A DNA stretch of 64,000 nucleotides from Musa acuminata AAA Group (GCF_036884655.1 NC_088356.1:16491001-16555000), one strand, 5' to 3'; shown: positions 1-9,422, counted from the stretch's first letter. Made by a program: numbers and translations. The notes: generated by a model from the sequence alone, not told the origin.

Positions 1-399
1 AAACAAAACGGGGGGGGGGAGAAAGAATTTTTTTTTCTTCTCTTCCGCGACAAGCCAGTGGTCGCACCGCCAGAATCTACGGTAGCACCGCCTGAGCACT
101 CGGGCGCTAGACGGTGGCACCGCTCACTTTGGCGGTGGCACCGCCCGAGAGCCCCTTTATAAGCTGAGGGGTTAGGGCTGGCGGTGACACCGCCCCCAAC
201 CCGTGAGAACCTGCTTCAAACTCTCCCACAACCTCTCTAAACCTTCATTCCAGCATTTAGAAGCCTTGGAGAAAGATTCTTGTTGGTCCAAGCTCTCCAT
301 CTTCCAAGAAATCCTCACTAAGGTAAAATCTAAAATCCTTCCTCTCTTCTCATTGTTTTACCTACTCCTTACGGTTTCATCTATCATCTTGTCTAGATA
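1..399 (+). repeat. Fragment N: promoter/leader of a truncated transposable element
   Basis: Window start, so the left end is unknown. Positions 55-200 carry several copies of the GGTGGCACCGCC / GGCGGTG palindromic motif that also fills the U3 region of the copia LTRs in this window. A TATA-like TTTATAAG lies near 154-162, followed by a non-coding leader up to the ATG at 400. I read it as the promoter and leader of the element encoding the protein at 400-1167. The 65-residue frame at 203-400 inside it has no recognisable motif and I do not call it a gene. Confidence 0.5.
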
Positions 400-1167
400 A
401 TGGCTCTTAAGAGATCAAAAGGGAAAAGGGTTGAAGGAGATTCAAATGACCAAGACCTTTTTAGATCCAAATAAGTAGCTCTTAGGTTTTCAAACTTCGA
501 AACAAGATATATCCATAAGGGTAAACATGTTGATCTCAATGAACTAGGAAACCTAGAACCCATTAGGTGGTTTGCACATCTAGATGCCCTACCTCTGCTA
601 CAAATAAATGAACCAATTTATCCTAAGTTAGTTAGGCTATTTTATGCAAACTTATATGTGGATAATGATAGCCTAAGTACCTACCTACTAGGAACACAAA
701 TTAGAATTTTTGATAGTACTATTTGTGAACTAATTGGAATCACCGAAAAAGATTGGGGATGCTATTTTAGAGGTAAATGGGATGTCAATATAATCGGAGC
801 AACTTACTCCGAAGCCGTCGAAACTATTTTTGTAAATCCGGACCTCGGCATAATACCCAAGAGTTGCGAGCACTTACTGTCCTTTAACTCTAAAATCCTT
901 CATCATATCATAACAAGCATACTATTCCCTAAGCAATTTCATCTTGATGAAATGAGTCTAGTAGAAATAAGCATAATGTATTGGATTATGACCGGTCAAC
1001 ATAACTGTTTTGGATACTCTATACGGCAACACATGAAGGATATTATAGCTAAAGACACTATGTTGCCATATGGAGGGTTAATCACTCGATTCCTACTTGC
1101 CCATGACATTTGTATCCCACCCGATGAAGAAACAATTCAAAATGATTGGTATAAACATCATCAATAG
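400..1167 (+). pseudogene. Putative plant transposon protein (Transposase_32-like), one nonsense codon
   Basis: An ATG at 400 opens a frame of 255 codons, broken only by a TAA at 472-474. The frame then runs open to the stop at 1165-1167. The start MALKRSKGK is lysine-rich. The body has the hallmarks I associate with the plant family annotated as 'putative plant transposon protein': a PKLVRLFYANL stretch, then an IFDSTICELIGI stretch about 30 residues on, and a helical C-terminal half. That family is usually a gag-like or accessory protein of plant retroelements, and its biochemical function is unknown. The sequence after the stop (1168-1212) is unassigned and runs into the truncated end of element B. 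The family call rests on motif resemblance only. Confidence 0.5.
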
Positions 1168-1212
1168 AAATCTGCTGAAAAGACTTAGGTGCACATTTAG
1201 CAACAGTATTGG

Positions 1213-1646
1213 ACATATACTTCTTCGAAAATAAAGCCATTTAAGAAGGTACTTTTGACATCCATTTGAAATTGTTTAAAATTATTACTACTAGCATAGG
1301 CAAGGAGCATCCTTATGACTTCTAATCTTACCATAGGAGCAAAGGTTTCTTCGTGGTTGAAACCTTTGGCCACTAATCTAGCCTTGTTTCTAACCACGAT
1401 ACCACATTCGTCTTGCTTGTTTGTAAAGACCCATTTATTACTAATGACTAAATGGTCACTAGGTCTAGGAACAAGCTTCCATACCTCATTCCTCTTAAAT
1501 TGGTTCAATTCCTCTTGCATTGCAATGACCCAAAAATCATCTTTTAAGGCCTCATCAATGCATTTAGGTTCGATTTGAGAAAGGAAGGCAACGTTAGCAC
1601 AAAAATTCTTGAAAGAAGAACGAGTTTGAACCCCTTTTGATGTATC
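1213..1646 (-). pseudogene. Element B pol, downstream piece: start of reverse transcriptase
   Basis: Reverse-strand coding from 1646 down to about 1213. It begins in the linker after integrase ([16 protein letters not shown]) and covers the N-terminal RT segment with motifs [26 protein letters not shown] and [11 protein letters not shown]. It ends abruptly after EEVYV. Compared with element A there is a small in-frame deletion just after AKGFN. The YVDD catalytic box and RNase H are absent because the element is truncated here. No nonsense codon lies in this piece. The fragment continues the frame left at 11527 on the far side of element A. Confidence 0.85.
1642..1646 (+). other. Target-site duplication of element A, left copy (GTATC)
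   Basis: GTATC immediately precedes the TGTTGAATC start of the 5' LTR and recurs directly after the ...CCTAACA end of the 3' LTR. Five bases is the normal size for copia integrase. Confidence 0.93.
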
Positions 1647-2274
1647 TGTTGAATCTCGGATTTTGATGATGAAGTCAATTGTCATTTGTTGTCTAATCTA
1701 TGTGTTGAGATAAGTGTGTAGGATTAACTACGATGAAAGATAGACAAGCAGCAGGAGTTGCGCCGGAGTCAAGTTCATGATCACGTTGGGAGTTCGAGAG
1801 TTCGACGGAAGTTCGGACGGTCGTCGGAGGTTCTGCGAGAACAGATCCGAGAAGTCCAGAAGCTTGCCAAGCGAAGCTCGTCGGAACTTGCCAAATGGAT
1901 CGTCGCAAAGTCCAGGAGTTTGCCGGAAGTCCGCAGGAGCATCACCGAGGGTTCATCGGATGATCGACGGAAGTTCGCCGGAAACTCGCCGGAAGGAGCG
2001 ATTGACGCACCGAAGCAAAGCTGCAGAAGTTGTCTTAGATTTAATCGTAGTTAGCACATTGATTAAGTTGGAAAATGGGAGGTGATCCCATTGGCTTAAT
2101 CTTGGGGCAATTGGGCCCCTGAAAGACTGAAATTGGGCCGAATGGAATGAACCATTCGGACCCTGATTGCACCAGGAGGTGCAACCGCCCAGGCCAGGAG
2201 GTGGCACCGCCTGGGCTAGGCTTCCCAGCGAGACTGGGCGGTGCAACCTCTCCAGCCGGGAGGTGGTACCGCCT

Positions 2275-2460
2275 GAGCTCAGTCTTCGAGCAAGACTGGG
2301 CAGTGCAACCTCCCTGGCAGAGAGGTGGCACCGCCTGAGCTCAGTCTTCGAGCAAGACTGGGCGGTGCAACCTCCCTGGCAGAGAGGTGGCACTGCCTGA
2401 GCTCAGTCTTCGAGCAAGACTGGGCGGTGCAACCTCCCTGGCAGAGAGGTGGCACCGCCT
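2275..2460 (+). repeat. Three 62-bp tandem units in U3 of element A 5' LTR
   Basis: Units 2275-2336, 2337-2398 and 2399-2460, each starting GAGCTCAGTCTTCGAGC and ending GTGGCACCGCCT with a base change or two. The 3' LTR has only two units, at 10051-10174. Each unit holds one inverted pair of the GGCGGTGC / GGTGGCACCGCC motif. Confidence 0.92.
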
Positions 2461-2581
2461 GAGCTCGGTCTTCGAGCTCTGCCAGGCGGTGCAACCTCTC
2501 CAGTCAAGAGGTGCAACCGCCTGATCCCAGAATTCCGGGATTTGATTGTTTTGAGCTCCAAATTTGAATTGGGTTGGGGCC

Positions 2582-2588
2582 TATAAAT
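2582..2588 (+). promoter_or_regulatory. TATA box of element A 5' LTR
   Basis: TATAAAT in the context GGGGCCTATAAATTCCCAAC, directly below the U3 palindrome array. The same block is found in the 3' LTR at 10296-10302 and, slightly altered, in the LTRs of B, D, E, G, H and L. Transcription should start about 30 bases downstream. Confidence 0.75.
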
Positions 2589-3304
2589 TCCCAACCCATT
2601 CAGCACTGAAAAGATATAGACCTACACCGAAATCTTGATCTTTTCTGTGATTCTAAGAGCTCAAAAGTGTTGTAAAGCCTTTAAGTCTCCTCCTTCTATT
2701 CTTCAAGTTTTCAGTTGTAAAGTGAGGAGAGAAAGGTCTGTAAAGGTTGTCTCCTGAGCCTGTCAAAAGGAGAGAAACTGTAAAAGGGAAGTTTGGCCTT
2801 CGCCTATTGAAGGAAGGCCCCTAGTTGACGTCGGCGACCTCGTCGGTGGAGGAAGCCAAAAGTGGAGTAGGTCAAGGCTGACCGAACCACTCTAAATCTC
2901 TGGTTTGCATTTAGTTTTGAGCACTTTATCATTACTGCAAACCTCCTTCATTACTACTGCTCTCTGCGCTTTCACGAACAAGTTCTAAGTGCTGTTCTTC
3001 CGAATCTGCATTCAGACGTAAATTCATATTTTCGTACATTACAGTTTACGTTTACGTTTGATTCTGCAGAACTGTCTTCCGTGCTTTTACGAACGAGTTT
3101 CTTTGCAGTTTACACTTACATTTTGATCCTAGTGATAACTGCAAACTGTCCTCTGTAATTTTACGAACGAGTTTCAACATTTAGACGTAAAACTGCATTT
3201 AGACGTAAATCGGCTTTCCTCGCACAATCATCAGATCTCAGTTCTCGTTTACGTCTTGATTTCAACTGCATACTGCCTTCTGCGAGTATACAAACAAGTT
3301 TCAA

Positions 3305-3645
3305 AGTTCAGACGCAAATCTGCGTTTAGACGTAAATCTGCGTCTAGACGTAAATCTGCGTTTAGACGTAAATCTGTTTTTTGCAGATTACTTTTTGAGC
3401 TATACAACAGCAGCGCATTGTCTTTATACTTCTGCTTAAACTGCTCCTAGACGCAAACTGTGTTTAGACGCAATCTGCGGTTAGACGCAATCTGCGTTTA
3501 GACGCAATCTGCGCTTAGACGCAATCTGCGCTAAGACGCAAACTGCGCTAAGACGCAAACTGTGCTTAGACACAATCTGAGTTTAGACGCAATCTGCATT
3601 TAGACGCAAACTGCGTTTAGACGCTAACTGTGTTTAAACGTAAAC
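3305..3645 (+). repeat. 18-bp tandem array (TGCGTTTAGACGCAA type) in R/U5 of element A
   Basis: About four units with GACGTAAATCTGCGTTTA near 3305-3380 and about eleven units with GACGCAATCTGCG near 3450-3645, separated by a unique stretch. The unit is a near-palindrome (TGCGT...ACGCA). The 3' LTR has one extra unit in the first block (about 11035-11110). Confidence 0.85.
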
Positions 3646-3790
3646 TGCACTTAATCATAAGTAATCTTAGAATCGGCTTTTGCATCAAAATAGTCTTTAT
3701 CGAACGAACGCAGCTTTTGGTTTTAATCGCTGAAAAATATCCGCTGCACTAATTCACCCCCCCCCTCTTAGTGCTCTCGATCCTAACAAT

Positions 3791-3802
3791 TGGTATCAGA
3801 GC
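3791..3802 (+). other. Primer-binding site of element A (initiator tRNA-Met)
   Basis: TGGTATCAGAGC two bases after the 5' LTR. This is the usual plant retrotransposon match to the 3' end of initiator tRNA-Met, where minus-strand DNA synthesis begins. Confidence 0.9.
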
Positions 3803-3838
3803 CCGGTTAACTCTCAAAAGGATTAAAACCCAAGAGAG

Positions 3839-5422
3839 ATGGCTTACGCCGGAAACCAAGAGGGCCATTCCATTACACGTCCACCCATGTTTAATGGGAC
3901 GGACTACACCTATTGGAAGACCCGAATGAGAATCTTTCTTATTTCTATGGACATTGATCTTTGGAATCTTGTCGAGAATGGTTTTTCAAAGTCTTCTCTT
4001 CCAATGATCGATTGGAATGATTTGGAGAAGAAGGCTTTCGGTCTTAATGCAAAGGCTATGAATGCCTTATTTTGTGCACTTGATAAAAACGAGTTTAACC
4101 GTGTTTCAACTTGTGAAACTGCATTTGATATTTGGCACACGCTCGAAGTGACCCATGAGGGCACAAGTAGAGTAAAAGAGTCAAAAATCAATTTGCTGTT
4201 ACATTCTTTCGAACTTTTTCGGATGAAACCGAGTGAAACCATTGGCGACATGTTTACCCGTTTCACGGATGTCGTCAACGGTCTAAAAGGACTCGGAAAG
4301 AGCTTTTCGGATTTTGAGCTTGTTAATAAGATACTAAGATCCCTTCCTAAGAGTTGGGATCCTAAAGTCACCGCTATTCAAGAGGCAAAAGATCTGCGAA
4401 ATTTCCCTCTTGAAGAACTAATCGGGTCATTAATGACCTACGAAATGACTTGTAAAGCTCATGAAGAGCAAGAAGACATCCTTCCAAAGAACAGGAAGGA
4501 TATGGCACTCAAAACTTCAGAATGCCACTTGAGAGAAAACTCAAGTGATGAGGACTGTGATGATGACTTGGCACTTCTAACAAGAAAGTTTAAAAAGTTC
4601 TTTAAAAGAAACAAGTTTAAGAATGATGCAAAAAATAAACTTGAACCCAAAAAGGACCAAGTAATCTGCTATGAATGCAAAAAGCCGGGACACTACAAGA
4701 GTGATTGTCCCCAAGTCAAGAAAAGAACAACAAAGAAGAAGGCGCTCCAAGCAACATGGGATGATTCGAGCGCATCTGAGGAAGAGGAGTCCAACACCGA
4801 GCAAGTTGCTCATTACGCCTTAATGGCCATCGAAGATGAGGTAACAAATTCAATAGATGCTGATTTATCTTTCGATGAATTATTAAATGCTTTCAATGAC
4901 TTATTTGACGAATGCAAAAGTATAAGTAGAAAATATAAATTGCTGAAAAAGATGCATGATAGTCTTACGTGTGAGTTTGATAAGTTAAAAGTCGAACATC
5001 ATGATAGTCTAAATTCATGTATCAAATGTCATGATTTAGAAACTTTGCAAAAAGAAAACCTGCTACTCAAGGACACCTTGAAGAAATTCGAGGTTGGTAG
5101 CAAGTCATTAAACATGATCCTTGCAAACAAGGGTCACATTCCAAAAAGGAGCGGAATTGGATTTGTGAGAAGTCCTCACCAAAATTCAACCACCTTCATA
5201 AAAGGCTCCATCTTACATGTTCAACACCAAACCAAGTGCAACTTTTGTTGCAAATCTGGACACAAGACACATTGTTGTCCATTCAAGAAGATAAGTTCAA
5301 ACAAACTAATCTGGGTTCCTAAAGGAACCATGATAAACTCTATGCAACATGATAGAAAATGTAGATCTATTTATGAGGCACCCAAAAGCAAATGGGTACC
5401 TAAACATCATCCTTTCTTGTAG
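3839..5422 (+). CDS. gag: Element A Gag polyprotein (527 aa)
   Basis: Gag forms the cytoplasmic particle that packages the element's RNA. The ATG at 3839 is the first in the leader and sits in the conserved GAGATGGCT context. Residues about 15-200 form the copia-type gag domain (TYWKTRMRIFLISMD, then MNALFCALDKNEFNRVS and GTSRVKESKINLL). A first CCHC knuckle, CYECKKPGHYKSDC, starts near residue 277. A charged, probably coiled-coil region follows at about 330-440, and a second CCHC, CNFCCKSGHKTHCC, starts near residue 467. The frame ends HHPFL followed by UAG at 5420-5422. The downstream protease is in the same frame with no other stop, so this UAG may be read through. The frame has no nonsense or frameshift. 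Confidence 0.92.
   Translation: MAYAGNQEGHSITRPPMFNGTDYTYWKTRMRIFLISMDIDLWNLVENGFSKSSLPMIDWNDLEKKAFGLNAKAMNALFCALDKNEFNRVSTCETAFDIWHTLEVTHEGTSRVKESKINLLLHSFELFRMKPSETIGDMFTRFTDVVNGLKGLGKSFSDFELVNKILRSLPKSWDPKVTAIQEAKDLRNFPLEELIGSLMTYEMTCKAHEEQEDILPKNRKDMALKTSECHLRENSSDEDCDDDLALLTRKFKKFFKRNKFKNDAKNKLEPKKDQVICYECKKPGHYKSDCPQVKKRTTKKKALQATWDDSSASEEEESNTEQVAHYALMAIEDEVTNSIDADLSFDELLNAFNDLFDECKSISRKYKLLKKMHDSLTCEFDKLKVEHHDSLNSCIKCHDLETLQKENLLLKDTLKKFEVGSKSLNMILANKGHIPKRSGIGFVRSPHQNSTTFIKGSILHVQHQTKCNFCCKSGHKTHCCPFKKISSNKLIWVPKGTMINSMQHDRKCRSIYEAPKSKWVPKHHPFL
5420..5422 (+). promoter_or_regulatory. In-frame UAG between gag and pol, candidate readthrough site
   Basis: UAG in the context CCTTTCTTGTAGAAAACT. 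The codons that follow run in the same frame into the protease without another stop. The same UAG follows the residues HPFL/HPLL in elements B (12964-12966, minus), D (23328-23330, minus) and L (54745-54747). The function is inferred. Confidence 0.55.
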
Positions 5423-6028
5423 AAAACTAAACCATCGCAAGCTAGGAGCAAGAGATGGTACCTTGATAGTGGATGCTCAAGGCATATGACCGGAGATCCA
5501 TCTCAATTCTCTAAGCTCACTAGCATAGACGAAGGATATGTCACCTTCGGAGACAACAACAAGGGTAAAATCATTGGCAAAGGAACCATAGGTAACAAAT
5601 CCAACTTCTCTATTGAAGATGTTTTACTAGTTGATGGTTTAAAACATAACCTCTTGAGCATTAGTCAATTATGTGATAAAGGATATATTATAAGATTTGA
5701 ATCTAATGCTTGCATCATTGAAAAACCACACAAAAATATATCTATGATTGCATTAAAACAAAATAACGTATACACTATTGACATCAATGACTTATGTGAT
5801 GAAATGTGTTTTGCCGTTATGAATGAGGATGCTTGGCTATGGCATAGAAGATTAGGTCATGCTAGCATGAAACTAATCACTCAGGTATCATCTAGAGAAC
5901 TTGTAAGAGGAATTCCTCATATCAAGTTCATCAAAGATAATGTATGTGATGCTTGCCAATTAGGTAAGCAAATTAAGGGTAGCTTCAAAGCTAAGAATCA
6001 AATAAGCACCTTAGGCCCTTACAATTGA
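5423..6028 (+). CDS. pol: Element A pol part 1: protease and integrase N-terminal region
   Basis: Continues the gag frame after the UAG; no initiating Met is required if readthrough occurs (an internal ATG lies at 5486). The aspartic protease active site is visible as [13 protein letters not shown], with the catalytic Asp codon at 5465-5467, followed by ILLV-type strand segments ([23 protein letters not shown]). The GAG-pre-integrase domain has the zinc-binding-like pattern [11 protein letters not shown] ... CDACQLGKQ. The frame ends at a TGA (6026-6028) because one base is missing near 6020 compared with elements D and L. The integrase core carries on in another frame from 6025, so pol is disrupted here. 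Confidence 0.88.
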   Translation, partial: KTKPSQARSKRWYLDSGCSRHMTGDPSQFSKLTSIDEGYVTFGDNNKGKIIGKGTIGNKSNFSIEDVLLVDGLKHNLLSISQLCDKGYIIRFESNACIIEKPHKNISMIALKQNNVYTIDINDLCDEMCFAVMNEDAWLWHRRLGHASMKLITQVSSRELVRGIPHIKFIKDNVCDACQLGKQIKGSFKAKNQISTLGPYN

Positions 6029-8472
6029 TCCATATGGACTTGTTCGGACCAATCTCTACATCGAGTCTAGGAGGTAGCAAATACGCCTTTGTCATTGTTG
6101 ATGACTATAGCAGATATACATGGACCTACTTCTTAAAACAGAAAAATGAATGCTTTAGATATTTTACCAAGTTTTGTAAACTTGTTCAAAATGAGAAGGG
6201 ATCTATGATTTCGTTAATTAGAAGTGATCATGGTGGAGAATTTCAAAACAATGATTTCCAAGAATTCTGTGAACTCAACGGATACAACCATAATTTCTCT
6301 ACTCCAAGAAATCCTCAACAAAATGGGGTAGTAGAAAGGAAAAATCGAAATTTACAAGAAATGGCAAGAACCATGTTGAATGAACATAGCCTACCCAAAT
6401 ATTTTTGGGCCGAAGCTGTAAACACTGCATGCTATATTTTAAATAGAGTCCTAGTAAGACCCTTACTCACCAAAACTCCTTATGAGTTATGGAATAACAA
6501 AAAACCCAATGTCTCATATTTTAAAGTCTTTGGGTGTAAGTGTTTTATCTTGAATGAAAAAGATAACTTAGGAAAATTCGATGCTAAATCTGATGAAGGA
6601 ATCTTTCTTGGTTATTCTTCGGTTTCTAAAGCTTTTCGTATTTTCAATAAAAGAACCTTAATTATTGAAGAATCCATCTATGTTGTTTTCAATGAGATTT
6701 CAGAAATTAAGAAAAATGATCTTGATGATGATATTAATTTTGATTCCTTGAATTTAAACGAAACCCCGTCTCCAACTAGCAACTTGGATGCATCCACTTC
6801 CGAAACATCCTTACCCAAGGATTGGAAGTATGTAGATGCTCATCCTAAGGAGCTAATCCTAGGAGACACATCAAAGGGGGTTCAAACACGATCTTCTTTT
6901 AAAAACTTTTGTGCCAACGCCGCCTTTCTCTCCCAAATTGAATCCAAATGTGTCGATGAGGCCATGAAAGATGATTCATGGATTATCGCAATGCAAGATG
7001 AATTAAATCAATTTGAGAGAAATGAGGTGTGGACGCTTGTTCCTGGGCCAAATGACCATTTAGTTATTGGTACTAAATGGGTCTTTAGAAACAAGCAAGA
7101 TGAAAATGGTATCGTGGTTAGAAACAAGGCTAGATTAGTGGCCAAAGGTTTCAACCAAGAAGAAGGTATCGATTACGAAGAAACCTTCGCACCTGTGGCT
7201 CGATTGGAAGCCATAAGGATGCTCCTTGCCTATGCTAGTTGTAATAATTTTAAGTTATTTCAAATGGATGTTAAAAGCGCTTTTCTAAATGGTTTTATTT
7301 CCGAAGAAGTTTATGTTGAACAACCTCCTGGATTTGAAAATAATAGCCTCCCTAATCATGTGTTTAGATTAACTAAAGCTCTCTATGGTTTAAAACAAGC
7401 CCCAAGGGCTTGGTATGAGAGACTTAGTTCTTTTCTCATTGAAAATAATTTCATAAAAGACAAGGTTGATACTACATTGTTTATCAAGAATTTTGAAAAT
7501 AATTTTCTCATTGTTCAGATTTATGTTGATGATATCATCTTTGGCTCTACAAATGAATCTCTTTGTGAATCTTTTGCTAAAACTATGAGTCTTGAATTCG
7601 AAATGAGCTTAATGGGAGAATTAACATTCTTCTTAGGTTTACAAATCAAACAACTAAGCAATGGCATCTTTATTAGTCAAACTAAATATGCCATGAATTT
7701 ATTAAAAAGGTTTAACATGAACAACTCAAAGGCTAGTAACACTCCTATGAGCACCTCCACTAAGTTAGAAATTGATGACAGTGGAGAAAGCTTTGATCAA
7801 AAAACTTATAGGGGTATGATAGGAAGTTTACTTTACCTCACTGCAACAAGACCAGACATCATGTTCAGTGTAGGACTTTGTGCTAGATTTCAATCAAACC
7901 CTAAGATATCTCATCTCAAAGCAGTTAAAAGAATATTTAGATATCTTAATGGTACCACAAATCTAGGATTATGGTACCCAAAATCAGAGAATTTTGAGTT
8001 AATTGCTTATGCTGATGCTGACTTTGCTGGCTGTAGATTAGATAGAAAAAGCACATCAGGATCATGTCAATTTTTAGGACATGCCCTTGTTTCCTGGTCA
8101 TCAAAGAAACAAAACTCGGTTGCACTATCAACAACCGAAGCTGAATATATTGCAGCAAGTGCATGCTGTGCACAAGTTGTATGGATGAAAAATACCTTAG
8201 AAGATTATAAAGTTCATCTAAAAAATATTCCAATTAAATGTGATAACACAAGTGCAATATGCTTAACCAAGAATCCTATACAACACTCAAGAACGAAACA
8301 TATTGATATTAGACATCACTTTATACGAGATCATGTCACCAATCATGACGTAACCATAGAGTTCATTGATACTAAACATCAACTAGCTGACATTTTTATA
8401 AAACCTCTAAGTGAAGAACAATTTGATTTCATTAGAAGAGAATTAGGAATGTTGATATGTCCGAACAGATAA
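6025..8472 (+). CDS. pol: Element A pol part 2: integrase, reverse transcriptase, RNase H (815 aa)
   Basis: Open for 815 codons. The integrase core shows its D,D,E triad in [17 protein letters not shown] and NGVVERKNR. After a linker comes RT, with [62 protein letters not shown] and the catalytic YVDD at 7522-7533. RNase H follows with [30 protein letters not shown] and a C-terminal [14 protein letters not shown]. The stop is at 8470-8472, after [10 protein letters not shown]. All catalytic motifs look intact. It is separated from gag-PR only by the 1-bp deletion near 6020. The ATG at 6031 is merely the first Met in this frame, not a likely natural start. Confidence 0.92.
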   Translation: MIHMDLFGPISTSSLGGSKYAFVIVDDYSRYTWTYFLKQKNECFRYFTKFCKLVQNEKGSMISLIRSDHGGEFQNNDFQEFCELNGYNHNFSTPRNPQQNGVVERKNRNLQEMARTMLNEHSLPKYFWAEAVNTACYILNRVLVRPLLTKTPYELWNNKKPNVSYFKVFGCKCFILNEKDNLGKFDAKSDEGIFLGYSSVSKAFRIFNKRTLIIEESIYVVFNEISEIKKNDLDDDINFDSLNLNETPSPTSNLDASTSETSLPKDWKYVDAHPKELILGDTSKGVQTRSSFKNFCANAAFLSQIESKCVDEAMKDDSWIIAMQDELNQFERNEVWTLVPGPNDHLVIGTKWVFRNKQDENGIVVRNKARLVAKGFNQEEGIDYEETFAPVARLEAIRMLLAYASCNNFKLFQMDVKSAFLNGFISEEVYVEQPPGFENNSLPNHVFRLTKALYGLKQAPRAWYERLSSFLIENNFIKDKVDTTLFIKNFENNFLIVQIYVDDIIFGSTNESLCESFAKTMSLEFEMSLMGELTFFLGLQIKQLSNGIFISQTKYAMNLLKRFNMNNSKASNTPMSTSTKLEIDDSGESFDQKTYRGMIGSLLYLTATRPDIMFSVGLCARFQSNPKISHLKAVKRIFRYLNGTTNLGLWYPKSENFELIAYADADFAGCRLDRKSTSGSCQFLGHALVSWSSKKQNSVALSTTEAEYIAASACCAQVVWMKNTLEDYKVHLKNIPIKCDNTSAICLTKNPIQHSRTKHIDIRHHFIRDHVTNHDVTIEFIDTKHQLADIFIKPLSEEQFDFIRRELGMLICPNR

Positions 8473-9408
8473 ATTTGTTAAAATCATTTTTTTCGGACTA
8501 TATTATCACTTGATTATATGTGAAAATCTGCAACAAAATCTTGTCCGAATGCATCTTATTTATGGAACAGATTTTCTCGTACACCTTCATGAAAATTGAG
8601 TTTCTGAAATAGATTTGATGAAGTGATTCATGTGTATGTTTTCCATCCTGCAAAATCTTTACAATGGATTATAACACAAAGGGGAAGAAGTATTTAAAGC
8701 AATCTATGTAAAATTCCTCTATAGGCTTGCTATTATTATTTTCTGGTATCATAGTTACTATGCTTTTTGTTGATGACAAAGGGGGAGATATATATATGAA
8801 TTGATAAACACTGCCATAATTAGAAATACTATGAATGATGCTATGAACACTGCTATGATTATGCCATCCTTGCATCACCAAGAGATATATGAACATGTGC
8901 TAAAGTTTGCATTATGCCCTGAGTTGATTATGCCATCCTTGCATCACCAAGAGATATATGAACATGTGCTAAAGTTTGCATTATGCCCTGAGTTGATTAT
9001 GCCATCCTTGCATCACCAAGAGATATATGAACATGTGCTAAAGTTTGCATTATGCCCTGAGTTGATATCTTATCATGTGAAGAAAATGCAAAACTTGCTA
9101 GAATATTTCAAATGTGTGCATCATGTAATAAGTTTCACAGCTTTATATGATAATGTTCAAACTACATGATGAATAGTTACAAACACTATCATACAAACTT
9201 GATGATGTATGTCAAGCCCTGACATCATCTTTGAAGAGATACATCATGATGAGTATCATGATGGGAGTATTGATAAGTTTAACTGATCTAACTTATCAAT
9301 ACGTCACTTGAATTCTTAGGTCTTGAATTCAAGGTTGACTTATCTCAACTATGGCATATAGACAGGGGGAGTTAAGGATAACTCCATTATCAATTGATTG
9401 TCATCATC
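8473..9408 (+). other. Element A 3' non-coding spacer
   Basis: AT-rich sequence between pol and the PPT, typical of SIRE-type elements. It contains a PPT-like GATGACAAAGGGGGAGA (about 8774-8790), a perfect 69-bp triplication, and a shorter purine tract AGGGGGAG near 9364. I see no envelope-like protein. The 122-codon frame at 8801-9169 is mostly the triplication and I do not treat it as a gene. Confidence 0.75.
8858..9064 (+). repeat. Perfect 69-bp triplication in element A 3' spacer
   Basis: Three identical 69-bp units starting ATTATGCCATCCTTGCATC. I saw no difference between them, so the expansion is recent. The related segment of element H (about 38945-39080) holds only loosely similar, degenerate copies. 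Confidence 0.93.
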
Positions 9409-9422
9409 AAAAAGGGGGAGAT
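9409..9422 (+). other. Polypurine tract of element A
   Basis: AAAAAGGGGGAGAT directly before the 3' LTR; primer for plus-strand DNA. An identical or near-identical tract precedes the 3' LTRs of D, H and L. Confidence 0.88.

Larger units (their letters stand above)
1647..3788 (+). repeat. Element A 5' LTR (2142 bp)
   Basis: Begins TGTTGAATCTCGG and ends CGATCCTAACA, the TG...CA form. U3 carries GGCGGTGCAACC/GGTGGCACCGCC palindromes and three 62-bp tandem units (2275-2460). A TATA box lies at 2582-2588. The R/U5 part holds arrays of an 18-bp TCTGCGTTTAGACGCAA-like unit (about 3305-3380 and 3450-3640) and a run of nine C near the end. The small frames inside the LTR overlap on both strands, lie in the repeats and recur in the 3' LTR, so I treat them as non-coding. 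Confidence 0.93.

Noticed and set aside
1953..2393. Reverse-strand frame of 146 codons (and relatives at 9729-10208, 34194-34658, 40384-40686) with repeated PPLCQGGCTAQSC-like text
   Set aside because: It lies in the U3 tandem palindromes of LTRs, overlaps frames on both strands, and changes with repeat number.
3305..3645. CRISPR-like array in the LTR of element A
   Set aside because: The 18-bp units are contiguous without unique spacers, and the context is a plant retrotransposon LTR.
6020..6028. Programmed frameshift between pol parts of element A
   Set aside because: Elements D and L have an extra base here that keeps the frame, so A simply lost one base.
8801..9169. 122-codon frame in the 3' spacer of element A, possible envelope-like gene
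   Set aside because: Half of it is a perfect 69-bp triplication. No signal peptide, membrane segment or similarity to known envelope-like proteins is seen, and H's spacer keeps no such frame.
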